A stretch of 64,000 nt of DNA from Liquidambar formosana. Its lineage: Eukaryota > Streptophyta > Magnoliopsida > Saxifragales > Altingiaceae. The stretch is from NCBI GenBank assembly GCA_039720395.1, contig CM077826.1, positions 33,564,687 through 33,628,686 on the forward strand. Reading direction: 5' to 3'. Below are positions 23,401-35,746 of this stretch, piece after piece. The notes beneath the pieces are model-generated. The model was not told the DNA's origin, made no database searches, and saw nothing but the letters and a program-made list of their open reading frames with translations. The translations under genes were made by a program, and so were the position numbers. Numbering within the stretch: position 1 is the stretch's first letter; every line of letters begins with the position of its first letter.

Positions 23401-24687
23401 AACCCTAAATTATCAATATGTAGCAATTTTAAGGTATCTCCTAGATGGATACATTAGTAAAACTCATCATGGATCAAACCATATCTTAATAGGGTTCAAT
23501 TCGTTCTCTTAGATTCACCATTGAGCTATGGTATTCTAAGATGAGTCTACTGTAATTGAATGCATGCTCTACATGACTATATACATCACAATGTATTAGT
23601 CAAATTATAAATGTAGCTCTTTCACTTCACCAAGTAAAAGATGGGTTTGGTCATCTCATAACCAAGTCATAATCGTTACATTTAAATGAGAGTCTCTACA
23701 TCTCTTGCATTCTTAGAATACATTGCATTCGCTCTAATTAGTCATTTAAATTCAGAAATCAAATTTCTAGAATGTCTTAAATGACCTAGTTAAGAAATAA
23801 GTTCCCAAAATTAATCTAGCAACTCTTGCTCTATTAAAATTTTTAAAGGTAACTTATTATCTACTTAACTTTCTGCTTCGATTTAGATTATACTAGAATC
23901 CAAAAACCAAGAAACAGAACTAACCAACAATTTAGTTTAGAGCATGAACCAAAACTTCAAAAGTTTGGTTCTTCTAGGAAGACCGATACTTTATCAAGTT
24001 CCCTTTACAATACCTTATGTTTACTACAAAATAATTATATTTCTTTGTCTTTGACTTTTCAAGACTTGCTTTCCTCTATGCTTCCATTTTAAATCACATC
24101 TAGCTTCTCAAGCTATTCTATGTGATTAATCATTTTTCAAAAGAATGATTATTAATAAACAACTTTTATTACATCCGAGTCCAGAAGAAGTCCTTTACAA
24201 GTACTATACTTTATAGTATTATTTTACTCACAATACAACCTTTGTATGTGATGTAGGACATCAAAGGCACTTGCATTGACTAATTTTGCTTCTGAAGCTC
24301 ATTAGTCATCAATACTATCATATAGCATGGCAACAAGATGCCAATTGCGCATAGTGTCTTTTTCTTCTTAGGATGTTTTATGGAGGGCCTTTAATAAAAG
24401 GCCTAATAGCATACAATTAATCTTTTGAAATTGAGAACAATTCTCAATTTCCTAAGTCAATCAAAGAAATCGGGTTTAGTCAAGCTATCAATATCCTATA
24501 TTAGGAAATAGGGGTTTTGAGGTGAGTAATTAGGTAATCTACATAAACAGAGAATTAGATTTCATTTTTATCCATAATGATTGGGTCTTTAATCATATGG
24601 TACCTCCCACTATTTTATCAAATTCCATACACCCTCTAATGGAATTCGGGAATCTCATTCCTAATGGGGATTGGGGTCCCACTGTGA

Positions 24688-25000
24688 CCTAGAAGCCTCA
24701 CATGTTAGTTTCTTGGCTTCTAACCCACAATAAGAAGACAACTCTTTGTCTATTGCTTCATAAGCAAGTTCCAATCGTTTTGCCTCTAAGGAACATACAC
24801 CTCACATGTTAGTTTCTTGGAATACTTCCCTAGTTAAGTTAAACCCATCATTCACACAGGTATGTTTCGCCAAATATATACCTCACATGTTAGTTTCTTG
24901 GTATATACCAGTTTAGGCACCCCATGATATCTCATATGTGATAGTTTCAAGTAATGTCTTTAACATGGGTAGCTCCTACATGTCTGCAGCCAGGTACCCA
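24688..25000 (-). repeat. Hairpin modules with a constant loop and varying stems
   Basis: The 17-nt sequence TCACATGTTAGTTTCTT occurs at 24698-24714, 24802-24818 and 24883-24899. The first is enclosed by perfect 8-bp arms TAGAAGCC/GGCTTCTA, the third by TATATACC/GGTATATA. The second has a partly decayed stem (GGAA...TTCC outer pairs and CC/GG inner pairs). Weaker relatives lie near 24930-24950 and 24965-25000 (GGGTA...TACCC). Different stems that still pair around the same loop point to a structure that was kept, probably in the element's minus-sense RNA. Confidence 0.65.
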
Positions 25001-25009
25001 CATTAAGGG

Positions 25010-27980
25010 ACGTTAGATGATCCTATAATGATGGAAGGCAATGAAGAATTCATTCCCCAATGACTTCTCCATTTTCAACTTAATATTAAATAAGAGGGGT
25101 TTTAAAGGGTCTCATCAAATTAACATGCATCCTATGTATCAAAATTTAAACATATAAATTATGCTATTTATAATCATACATCTCATGCTATTATAAATCA
25201 TACATCGCATGTTATTATATATCAACATATATAAAGTACCATATTTTGATATTAGTCCCTAAGTGAATAGGTAACATATACCAAACTATGGTATTGGAGC
25301 TAAAACAATTATCTCATAAATTAAAGCTCCCACTATGATGATTATGGACTTTGAGAGGATTCAATCCAAGCCAATAGATTGAATCCAAGGTCTAAGGTGG
25401 GTGTAGGTGATCGTAAAATAAACCATTCGTAACATGCATGCTATCTTGAAAAACTTCTCTAAGCTTTCAAGTCCTTCAATCTGCTCCCTTGACTTAATGG
25501 TCTCTACCATTGGCTTATTGGTCTCCATCATACTCCTTTGGGTCCATCATGCTCCTTAGTGCGCTCTCGATTACATAACATTTACATAATATATAGAAAG
25601 GGATACATAAGGGGAATGTGGGGTACATAAGAGAATGATAGAGAGAAAGAGGGAAGGTGGCATGCAAGCCCCAAATAAATTACATCACCTTAATAAAATT
25701 ACAACTCTTGTAAATAATAACATCCCATTCATAAGACGGCCAATCACAATTGGTTTAAGGGGTATAGTCCATAATCATCATCCGAACACATACATACAAT
25801 CTCATTACATAATGTAAAGAAAAACTGTAAGCATTAAAACATATGGGCATTATGGTAATTCTCTTGAATGATTTACATTAATCTCATTAATGCATCCTAA
25901 TCTTATTAGGTTTAAACAAAAATATCCAGAATTAAATAAAGTCTTAACATTTAAGACATTACAGTTTCAATTAATCAAATTAATTTAAAACATGTGAAGT
26001 TTCCTAAAATAACTCTAATATCCAATATTAGGGTTTCCTTAATTAAACAAAAAATTTCATTTAATTAAGAATTTCCAGATTTTAATTTAATCCCTAATTG
26101 TGTTTTAAACCATTTAAAACATTATAAAATTAATCAATATTAATTAAATAATTAATATAGGAATTAAATAAAATCATTAAAATGATGAATTAGTGTATTA
26201 GGGTTTCCTAAAACCCTAAACCCTAAATGCATAACCCTAAACCCTAAATGCAAGCCCTAGTCATTAAATGCCTTATGATTGGTCATTTAATGTCCAATCA
26301 TTAAAACCCTAGGTTCATATGGTATTTAATAAAAGGGATTAGGGTTTAATTAATGCCAAATAGGGTATTAATTACCCTTAATTAATTACACTAATTAGGG
26401 TTTCCAAAACCCTAACCCTAGACATCATTAATGGTATTAATTATGCCCTAACAATCAATAACCATGATTGGTCATTTAATGACCAATCATTAACTCTTAA
26501 TTAAGGTAATTAATATTCCAATTAAGGTTTTAATTAATGCCATAATGAAATTAGGGTTTCATCATTAACTCAAAATTAGGGTTTCATCCTTAACTCTATG
26601 CAGCCGTCACTACCAGGGGGCTGCCTGAGCTTGGCTAGGCTGCCATGGCCACCAACGACTGTGGGAGGCCATGGCCAGTCATGGGAGAACATCCTAGGGG
26701 TGTGGGACAAGCCTCTGGACACGTGAGAAGTGGTGGAAGTGGCTGCCATCATCAAGAACAATCAGGGTTTCCAAACCCATTGCTGGAGCCATTGTTGCAG
26801 ACCTTGAAGGTCACAATAGCTTCTAAATCCTTATCAATTCGACTCCTCCATTGAAACCAGCTTTTGTATCATGTCCCTACATGAAATACTAAGCTAATAG
26901 AAGAGGTTTGGATGATCAAATCATCACCAATTGTTCTAAACAATTAAAACAACAGTAGGCTGCCCAGAATTTGACAGCACACTGTCCATGATCAGAAATT
27001 GATTTAAAACCCAGCAAGATGAATGAATTAGGCTACCAAACGAATTTTCCCAGTATCCTACATGTCTTAGGAAACTAATGCAATTGGTTTCATGCAATTT
27101 GGAGTTCCCTAACTCAAGTTCTAATCAAAACTCCATTGATGACTTTTCTGCAGAGAAAATCTGCTATGCTGTTCATGAAAAATTTTCAAACTTTTTGAAT
27201 CTTTTTCCATCAAAACCTTTTTGAAACTTAAAGAAAATCATATACACATGATCTATAATGATCCTACAATGATCTTCCATCATAAATACAGCAGCTTTAA
27301 TTAGAATTAATTGCAAGAACCTTAGGGTTCTAAAACCCAGATTCAGCCTCCATGGTCTTCTTCTCCTTCTTCCTTCTGTTCTAGCATCTTAATCCAATTA
27401 TGATGCATCTAAATGCTTGGGAACCTTTCCCTACCATGTCTAGAACATAACCCAAGTGGTGGCAACCATTGCCATGCCTTTGATCTCCATCAATAACTCA
27501 AAGTTGTGGCTATTGCATCATTCCCGAGCAAAACTGTCTTTCCAGACAGCCTGTAGTAAAAAATTCATAACTTTCACTACAGAACTCGGATTGACGCACC
27601 GTTTGTTGGGTTGGAAAGCTTATTCGAAGAGCTTTCTAACCATATATGGCTCAAAAATTTTGGAGAAGAACTCTGAATTCGGCAGGCAAAACAAGATGAC
27701 GGTTTTTCATGGCAACCATGAAAACTGTTCATAACAGTTTTATAAAACCCTAGTTTCCTTATTCTTCTTCTCCAAACTCAAACCCTATGCAACCTATTGC
27801 ATCCATGGATACACTTAACCATCAATTAGAAGAGGAGTAGAAGAGAATTGACCTAGGGTTCCAAACCCTAGGTTCAGCCATGGAGGAAAACCAATTATGC
27901 AGAAAAATTTTTCCAGATTTTTGAATCATTCAACTACACCATAATTACCAGCCCATATGTATTTTGTATTATGCATAATC
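25010..27980 (-). other. Non-coding leader/interior of the minus-strand copia element
   Basis: Between the primer site and the pol remnant I see no gag-like ORF or zinc knuckle. The sequence is AT-rich with repeated ATTAATTA and AACCCTA words and a short GC-richer stretch (26600-26770) containing GGCCATGGCC. Short ORFs here (for example 27456-27734) have no recognisable domain. Confidence 0.5.
26205..26490. repeat. CCCTAAA-like tracts and a long palindrome inside the copia element
   Basis: Short runs of the plant telomere-type word CCCTAAA occur around 26213-26250. A palindrome with 13-bp arms, ATGATTGGTCATT and AATGACCAATCAT around one base, lies at 26464-26490, with a weaker relative at about 26274-26300. 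The runs are too short to be an interstitial telomere; they sit among many AACCCTA words in AT-rich non-coding sequence. Confidence 0.5.
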
Positions 27981-27981
27981 A

Positions 27982-27995
27982 TGGCTCTGATACCA
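27982..27995 (-). other. Primer binding site (tRNA-iMet type)
   Basis: The minus strand reads TGGTATCAGAGCCA one base inside the right LTR, the standard plant copia site complementary to initiator Met-tRNA. It sets the element's orientation. Confidence 0.88.
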
Positions 27996-27996
27996 C

Positions 27997-29655
27997 TGTT
28001 GGGAATCATACAAGAGGGAAAAATTGAAGTGCGGAATATAAAAATTTTTCCTACGATTCCCAATCCCATGAATCTAACTATGCATAACACAAAATCAAAC
28101 CCTAACTACAAAGAGGGTTAGAACACTTACAGTTTTAATGGTCTTCTCCGTTTTGCTCCAAGCTTTGATTCCGGACAGCGGTGAATGAGCAGCCCAAGTG
28201 TGCTGCCTCCAACGGTATCCACACCTAGCTAGAGCTTCAAGTCCTTTCTTTCTTCTTCCTTGTTGTTGCTAGAGGTGGAGAAGAGAGAGAGAGAGAAGAG
28301 AGCCTCCAAGGGGCTGGACGGCTAGGGTTTATTGTGCAAGCCTCTTATGCCATGTCACACATAAGTGTGACTTATATAGGCAGCCCACTAAAGGGGGCTG
28401 GCCATGGGGAAGAAACCCTAATAGGGTTATGTGTAATTACTCTTAATTGCACATTAACCCCTATTATTTGTATCAAATACAAATAGGCCCATAAAGAACT
28501 ATTCTTTATTCACTAAAACCCTTTCTCTCATAGACTTTAAAGCCCTTCTTGCATGATCAGTGTGTGACCCATTGGGTTCACATCATTAAGTAGTAGGAAT
28601 AGCACAAGGTGTGCACAATGGAACTCTTTCCATTTAGGGTCTAATTGGAACTCCTTCCAATTCCCTAATTGATTATAACTCACTTATATCAATCAGGGCT
28701 TCTACTGACCATGAGTAACACCTAGCATATGGCTCATGGTGTGGTCCTTAATGAGGTGAATAGTCATTTACAAAGAACCCTTCTGTTATAGTTTATAGGT
28801 TACAATTGCATCCTTCCTTCAACACAATGTCTCCAATTGAACTAATAGGACATGGAAGTCTGTCAAGTCCCTAGTTCAATTACTTTATACTCATTCATAG
28901 ATATCAACTCATTGATGAACTCATGAAACTCTTTTCATATTCATCCTACCATGGCCATGGATTTAATGAGTTATATTATGAATGCTATATGAGACATTCT
29001 CTCTCTTTTCCTGAGAGTGATGGATCCCTTGTTGATCACTCATATGCCTTCACACACATAGCAGTAGGGCCAATGAACACCTTTGCAAACCCCTGAATAG
29101 GATTTGCACTTAGTGTTATTATACTTCTAAAGCTACATGCATAAGGCAACTATGGTGTCTCAGGTCTAAGGATTACTTGTACCACTATAACAATGAGAAA
29201 CTGATTGACAGGCAGGAAAAAAACTCCATTCAATTTATCTCATATCTTTGGTCACATTCAGTGTACCTATTCTTATAATAGGCACCCACTTGTTGGTTGT
29301 AGTGTCTCCACACAAATAGCTTGAGACTAGCTATCCTCCTATAGAGTCAACCTAACAAGTGCTAGTCCTATGGTTCATTACTGTCCATCATAGTGAACCT
29401 TCAACTAGGAATGCTTAAGGAGTTTAGTACAGAGATATATCTATAGTCTCAAAATTACAACTCTTTGTAATTCCATATTCTCAACTCTAACTCCATGGAC
29501 ATATTATGTAAATATAAATGATGCATATAAACATAATAGAATAAGCCCTTTTATTAAATCAATAATAAATGTGACATACATAAATGAAATCAAATGATTG
29601 TTCCTAATCCCTAAACAATCATCTCTATGATTGGCTCTAGGGCATAATCCTAACA
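27997..29655 (-). repeat. LTR (5' in element sense)
   Basis: Ends TGTTGGGAATC and CCTAACA. It has one extra A in the run at about 29218-29224 compared with the left LTR. Confidence 0.88.
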
Positions 29656-29660
29656 ATCTC

Positions 29661-31426
29661 TACACCCATATCTGAAGTGATCAAATTTATAAATATCATG
29701 TTTTTTCTCATCATAATTATTTATGTATGCTTTGGACATAATTTATCAAAATCATAAGTTAATATACACATATAAATTAACAATATCATGTCTCATAATT
29801 AAATTCAATCAATTTAAAATTGACTAACAAGATATATAAATTTACACTCTTTCTTTATGCATGATAAATGAAAGGTTGGTGATATATATTCACTTTGATC
29901 ACTTTTAGGGTAAAGATATTAATCAAATAAATAATTAAGAAATATGTTTCTAACAATGAAAGACATAAATTTGTAACCAAACTCTAACAATCAAAAGAAT
30001 TTAATAGTATAATCATTATTAATATTTAATAATCCAACAGTCACAAAAATTTAACTCAAGAGTCAAACATTAAATTTCTAACGGCTATAAAAATTTAATG
30101 GTTAATTGGTTATAAAAAAACAAATAATCAATTGACTAGCAATGATCAACCCTTATTACTGAAATTAAATCAAATTTAATTCATATCTTAAACTCTGTAA
30201 CCAAAACATAACAAATAACTCTAATAAATCCAAGGGTTAGAAATTAATAAAATTAGGTTACTCTTTGAATTTTAAAATATTCATTAAGAATATAATAATC
30301 TCATGTAAGTAGTATTTATATAATTAAAGTTGAAAGCAATCCCCACAAATTCAAGTATAATAAAAATGATATAATTTTGACATCATAAATAAAATAATAA
30401 GTTTGTTCAAAATTTACATATTCCATATTTGAATAAGATACATTCATTTGTGCAATTATAGAATGGATTGATATCAAAAAAATCTCATAAATATAAAAAA
30501 TTTTGTCACAAAATGAATATATAATCGAGACATATAATTCAAACAAAATTTGTATTTGCATTCAAATTTTATAATTGTTATCTAGACACCATTGTGAATT
30601 TCAGCCCATATGTTTACGTTTTCCAAATATAAAACCAATGTTATTTTTCATTCTCTTACAAAAGATTAACACATACAACCTTTTGTCATGTTTAATTAGA
30701 AAATTCAAATTTAATTGATGTAATAAAAGGCACATCTCCATTCTAAAAAATAATTATATTGAAATTTAAATAATAAGAATTAACAAATAATAATCCATAA
30801 CTAGAACAATGATTTGTTTTATTATTCTCTTCTCAATTGATAAGAACTTAATATATCACAAAATTATAAAGAGAAAAGTAATCATCATATATATGTACTT
30901 CACATGAATCATACAAACTAAATGATCATTTTTCCAAAATATTTAAAATTGTTCATAAACATTTTTTCATCTAAGTTATCACAAAATTGTATAATTGTAA
31001 TAACAAACAATTAAAGTCATAAAATTCACCAAATAAAATCAAATTACACTATACTTGATAGAGTATTTATTAACCAAATTCTTAAAATTACATAACTTCA
31101 ATTGGTGCAATAGCAAAGAAGAGATCAAATAATTCTATAATCCAATTAGGAATCTCAAATATTAGGAATAACATATTTTTAAAAGCAATTCTATCAATTC
31201 ATTATAGTGTGATTCAATATCACATAACTCAAAAAGATTGTGCAAAATAATAGAATATTATTGAAATGAATAGATCAAGACTAAGATAGAAGACTCATAA
31301 ACTTTTTGTAATAAACTAAGAAAATCTAATGATTCAAATAACACACGAATCATGTAAATTATAAACCAAAATAATTATATCAATTGATTAACGACACCTA
31401 ATAAAATCAAATCTTAAGATTGTTGG
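29661..31426. other. AT-rich interval, no gene seen
   Basis: Very AT-rich with frequent stops in all frames. No LTR ends, inverted repeats or coding motifs were recognised. It may be very old retroelement DNA. Confidence 0.5.
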
Positions 31427-31680
31427 AAATATTGAACAAAAACATGGATGTCGAAAATCAAAATGTGAAATAATCTAATTTATAATAAAATAAGAAATAA
31501 ACTTATAGATTGAAGCATGTGAGAACACTATCCTTAAAAGTTGATTTGTGCTCCTTGGAGTAAATCATTTGGTGCATCTTGGTCCTCTAGCGCCCCAACC
31601 CTCCAAGATACAACAATAGTGTTCCTTATACATGTGCACTCGCAAGTACAAGGAACCGAACAGCTGTAAATCATTTCATG
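31427..31680. mobile_element. Possible copia LTR fragment
   Basis: TGTTGGAAATATTGAAC and the following order of blocks (GTGCTCCTTGGAG, CATCTTGGTCC, CTCCAAGATAC) resemble the outer part of a copia LTR. No partner, target duplication or primer site was found and the other end is not defined. Confidence 0.3.
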
Positions 31681-32174
31681 AAAATATTCAACAAAATATT
31701 TAAGAAAAGATAGATGAAATTTTATACAAAAAGTTTATAGATAGAAGAATAAGAAGGATTAGGAAAAGTTTTCTAAAACTCTTGTATTTTTATCATTCCA
31801 AGGAAGAAGAAGAAGACAACTCAAAAACCATAAAAAAAATCATAGTGGAAAAACCATTTCTTACTATATAACTAACGGCCCCCATTTCGGATCGTTACAT
31901 AGTGAGTTAAATCAGATACCATTTTAAAAGAGTTAGAAGTATAGCCTTGCATCAGGACCTATTACTTTAAGATAGCATGGGAAGGGCACATAAATTTGTA
32001 ACATTTAAGAAATTATTACTTGTGTTAAAAAAAAAAAGAAAAAAGAAATAATAACTCCACAGTGTCCACATGCAATGCACGTGTGCACTAACTAGAATAT
32101 CTATTACATACTATAATCAGCAGTTCTGCTGACATCAGCACTATGATGACGTGGCTTCTTAAAAAGCCTTCTCT

Positions 32175-32475
32175 TTAAATTCCAACCTTCTCCTCATCTT
32201 TGGGCCCATAGCATGATGTAAGCAACTCTTTTTCCTTTTCTTTTTTTTCTTCCTTCCCCCATACAAAGGCCTTCCCTCTTTCCCTCTCCTTTTCCCCTAT
32301 CCTTACACCTTTTTTTTTTTAAAAAAAATTTTTCCTTCCCCCGTACAACAATTCTCCTTCCCCTTTTTCTGTTCTCCTCTTTCTCTCTCCTTTTTCTCTC
32401 TTCTTCCTCACTTCCCTGTGCATTACTTCTTTCTCTCTTTCCCTCTCTCCTATTTTTTCCCTTTTTAAATTTCAA
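32175..32475. repeat. Pyrimidine-rich tract
   Basis: About 300 bp of C/T-rich sequence on the plus strand. It resembles a plant 5' leader, but no ORF follows within 1 kb. The Lys/Arg/Glu-rich ORF read on the opposite strand (32194-32475) results from base composition. Confidence 0.6.
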
Positions 32476-32479
32476 ATTT

Positions 32480-34087
32480 TAAACATGAAATACCTCTTCC
32501 ACTTGAAATTTCTTCTTCTCCTCATTCCAACCTTCTTCAAACGCCTGCTCGACCACTCTCTTAACTGACATTTTCAGCTTCGAGATTGATTTCGGTTGAA
32601 ACTTCCATCTTCGTCATAGGCTGTTGCTGTGGTTTCCAATTTCGTTTGTTGATAAAGCCAATCTGCACAATCGAACAAGTTAGTCGAAATCTAGTTGGAA
32701 AAGTTAATATTTTTGTTTGATTGTGTGTTTTTCATTTAGCTCTATTAATCTAGATAAATTCAGTATTTTTTTGAATTTTTTTTTCTTTCCTTTTGTGGGT
32801 TTTTCATTTTGGCTCCAGCAATTTTTTCTTGTTAAAAAAACAAATCTAGATCAAATGCCACATAGGGAGGTTGACAAGCTTTAATTGCAAAATGCTATGG
32901 GAGAAAGGGAGGACACAAATACCTGAATGTGTGATGGATAATGTTCGTGCGCTACATGTGATAGGCATTGGAATTAAAACCACAGTATATGTCGGGTTTC
33001 CGTAATCCACGTAAAATATAAGACATCCAGCATTATTAAGGAATCTGGGTACTATATGGGGATGGGACTTAGCTATTTTAATTTTTAGCTTTAAGAAGGA
33101 TTCACCCTAATAAATTAAATTTTGGTGGAATCCATAAAAAAATTAGCAATTTTTAAAAGTCTAAAGAGTAATGTTGCTCTCCTTTTCACTTTTTCAAACT
33201 AATCATGTGATAATTTTTAACATTGACACATTTGGGATTGGAATTTTTGTGATAATTGAGCTTAATTCCATTGTGTTTCTTTCGATGTCGAGTTGGTTGA
33301 TATCCAATTCCTGATATTTTTGGTGTTATTAACCTTATATTTTGATTTTGTTGAACTTAAAATGCCTATTTTTGCTTTCTCCTTCCATTTGCTTGCTAAT
33401 AAATCAGATTTATCACCTATCATCCTATTTAGCTAGACCTAGAGTGAATAATAAGATTTTTTTGGTGCTCATATAAGTACTTTAAATGAAGTTACTGTTT
33501 AGTTCCCGCGCATCGCACGAATCCATTCTAGGATATATATATATATATAAATCAATACAAACACAAATTTCTTTATCTAAAACCATACCTATAAGCGCCA
33601 TCTATAGGACTCAACTCAGATGCAATGAGATTTATCCATTGGCACCACTATCACAACTTAATATTTAATTTTTAAATTTAACAACTAGGATAGTTCAATA
33701 CACACTATATCATACTTACAATCTCAATCACATACACATTTTGGGTGGATATATATATATATATATATATATATATCAATAGATGCATACACAGATTTGT
33801 TTATCTAAAAGCACACCTATAAGGGCCATCTATAGTCTAAATGATCATCTTAATCGTAGCACAAACATATGACCTTACACCCACAAAATCATGAGACTAT
33901 ATGTCTCACCAAGAGGAAAGGGAAAATAAACAAAATTGTGACATTACTCCCTGAATGAAAAACAATCCAACCTTTTAACCCAAAAAATGGAGGATAATCT
34001 ATGCCCTAATTCTCAACCAAAATTACTATGATTACTGAATCTTGATGTACCCACATGGATCTATTAAATAGCTCTGATACAATTTTG
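32480..34087. other. No gene seen; AT microsatellites and a duplicated block
   Basis: AT dinucleotide runs lie near 33534-33549 and 33751-33775. Each is followed by a similar block (TTTATCTAAAA, CCTATAAG, GCCATCTATAG at about 33571-33608 and 33799-33836), so this is a local duplication of about 230 bp. Nothing else was recognised. Confidence 0.5.
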
Positions 34088-34500
34088 TCACAACCCAAAA
34101 AGGGAAGACGTGTGCTTTAAAACCAATTGGGTGGATGGTTTAATTACAAACATTTATTTATTTTATTTTTTTAAAGGAAATTCAACAAAGTCCTATCTAA
34201 AAATTGGACGTCCCAAAATGATCTGAGTCCAAAACTTGTAAAAATAAAATTAATAACTAATCTTGGTCATCCACACATTACATCCAAAATAAATAAATTG
34301 TAAACTGTGTCATAGCTACATGGGTCTCATCCACATCCATGCAGCAAACATATAATTAAACTGTGATATACAAATTATTTAAAGTTCAAAGCTTGGAGTC
34401 AAAATAAAAATACAATGATTCGATTGAAAACTAATGTAACATAATTAATGAAATGCCTCCATACTAGGATATCCATATCTAAGAGCTGAATACTTTTGTA
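34088..34500 (-). mobile_element. Truncated family B LTR fragment
   Basis: It starts TGTCACAACCCAAAAAGGG and keeps the order of the family B end: a GTCCTATCTAAAAATTGGAC-like block, then AATGCCTCC near 34453. The rest of the LTR, including the palindrome slot, is missing. The right limit is approximate. Confidence 0.42.
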
Positions 34501-35520
34501 TGTCTTGGTCTAATAGTCAAGCTTGTAAGGAAAAAAAAAAAAAGACCTTGGTGGGGGTTGGGTGTGAACTATATGCTTAGTAGGTAAAATTTTTAGACAA
34601 TATAAGGGGTTGTTTGGGAATCTTGCAATTTGGTTCAGATTAGTTTAGAACCAATTCCATCTGTTAAGTTCATCTTCAAACAAATTCATATCTGAACAGT
34701 TTCCATTTTGTAGGCTATTTGTTTAACACTAGGTTATGCCTTGGTTCTTCTTCTGACATTGTTTGGTTCACTTCATATGTAGTTATAGTTTAGGGCTCAT
34801 GATTTAGGTATTTCTTCTCTCCACCAGCCGCTTTCCCCCATTCCCAACTCTCCCAACCATGGAACCTTCAAGCCAACCAAAAAAACTTTAGGTATTTCTT
34901 AGAAAAATTAGGGCTCGGGATTTGGGTATTTATCCAAAAAAAACAAAAAAAACAAAAAAAGAGCAAGAGAGAGAAGAAGAAGAAGTAGAAGAAGGACAAG
35001 AATCTAGAGCAAAATCAAAAGAGAGCTTAACAAAGAAATGTACCTTTTTCCATGGTGGATTAGAAGAAGAAGAAGAAGGAGAAAAATCAAAAGAGAACTA
35101 GAAGAAGAAAAAGGATTGAAAAGGGCACCTTTTTTCCATATACCTCAATAGTGGTTAGTATTATTTGTGCCTTATATTAACCTAGGTTGGTAAAATAATT
35201 GAGCTGCTAGATGAGATCCTATGATTTTTCTCATTTAATGTTTCCACGTAAAAATTTGCATGCGTACATGTGATTGACTGATATAAATCTCATTAACAAT
35301 TTTGACAAAGACATCATATATATTCAATTTAGTGCAGCTTGCTATTTATCTTTTTGATATTTTATTTGACTAGTCGAATGCATGCACTTAATTGACATAA
35401 TTTGAAAAGTTAAAAATTGATTGATTAAATATCTATTAATTTGGAAAGGACCTATTCACCCCTCACTTTAGGTGTGTAAATTAGTGTAATCAGAATTTCA
35501 ATATTTTTCTAATAATAATT
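34500..35520. other. No gene seen; purine-rich tracts
   Basis: GAAGAA-rich stretches lie near 34960-35000 and 35065-35110. The GGGGTTGTTTGG start at 34607 resembles a MITE end, but no partner was found. Confidence 0.4.
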
Positions 35521-35674
35521 AGTGCCCAAAAAAATCCTATAGTTTGCTATAAACCTCAAACTCCACCCAACCTTTTTGATAATGCCCAACTAAAAGAATA
35601 AAAAGCATTTTGGACAAGTATCATCTAATTTATCTCGTTAGAGTGAGGAAAAAGGGGTTCGAATTGGGTACTGT

Positions 35675-35709
35675 AGAAGAAGAAGAAGAAGAAGAAGAAG
35701 AAGAAGAAG
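35675..35709. repeat. (GAA)n microsatellite
   Basis: About eleven uninterrupted GAA triplets. Confidence 0.9.
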
Positions 35710-35746
35710 CCAGATCTGAGCTCCAACCACTGCCATGGCCAATGCA

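Larger units (their letters stand above)
19971..29655 (-). mobile_element. Non-autonomous copia-type LTR element with dead pol
   Basis: LTRs lie at 19971-21628 and 27997-29655 (about 1.66 kb), with 5-bp duplications ATCTC (19966-19970 and 29656-29660). A tRNA-iMet-type primer site next to the right LTR reads on the minus strand, and a purine tract lies next to the left LTR, so the element is minus. The two LTRs differ by two substitutions (at 28694 and 28707 against the left copy) and one A in a homopolymer as far as I could see. The 6.4-kb interior has pol remnants (RNase H, RT, integrase C-terminus) with many stops and no long ORF. Its recent insertion must have used proteins from another element. 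Confidence 0.88.

Noticed and set aside
26210..26250. Interstitial telomere repeat (CCCTAAA)
   Set aside because: Only a few separated units, within a sequence rich in AACCCTA words.
32194..32475. Lys/Arg/Glu-rich 93-codon minus-strand ORF
   Set aside because: It is the reverse of a C/T-rich tract; charged residues come from GAA/AAG/AGG composition.
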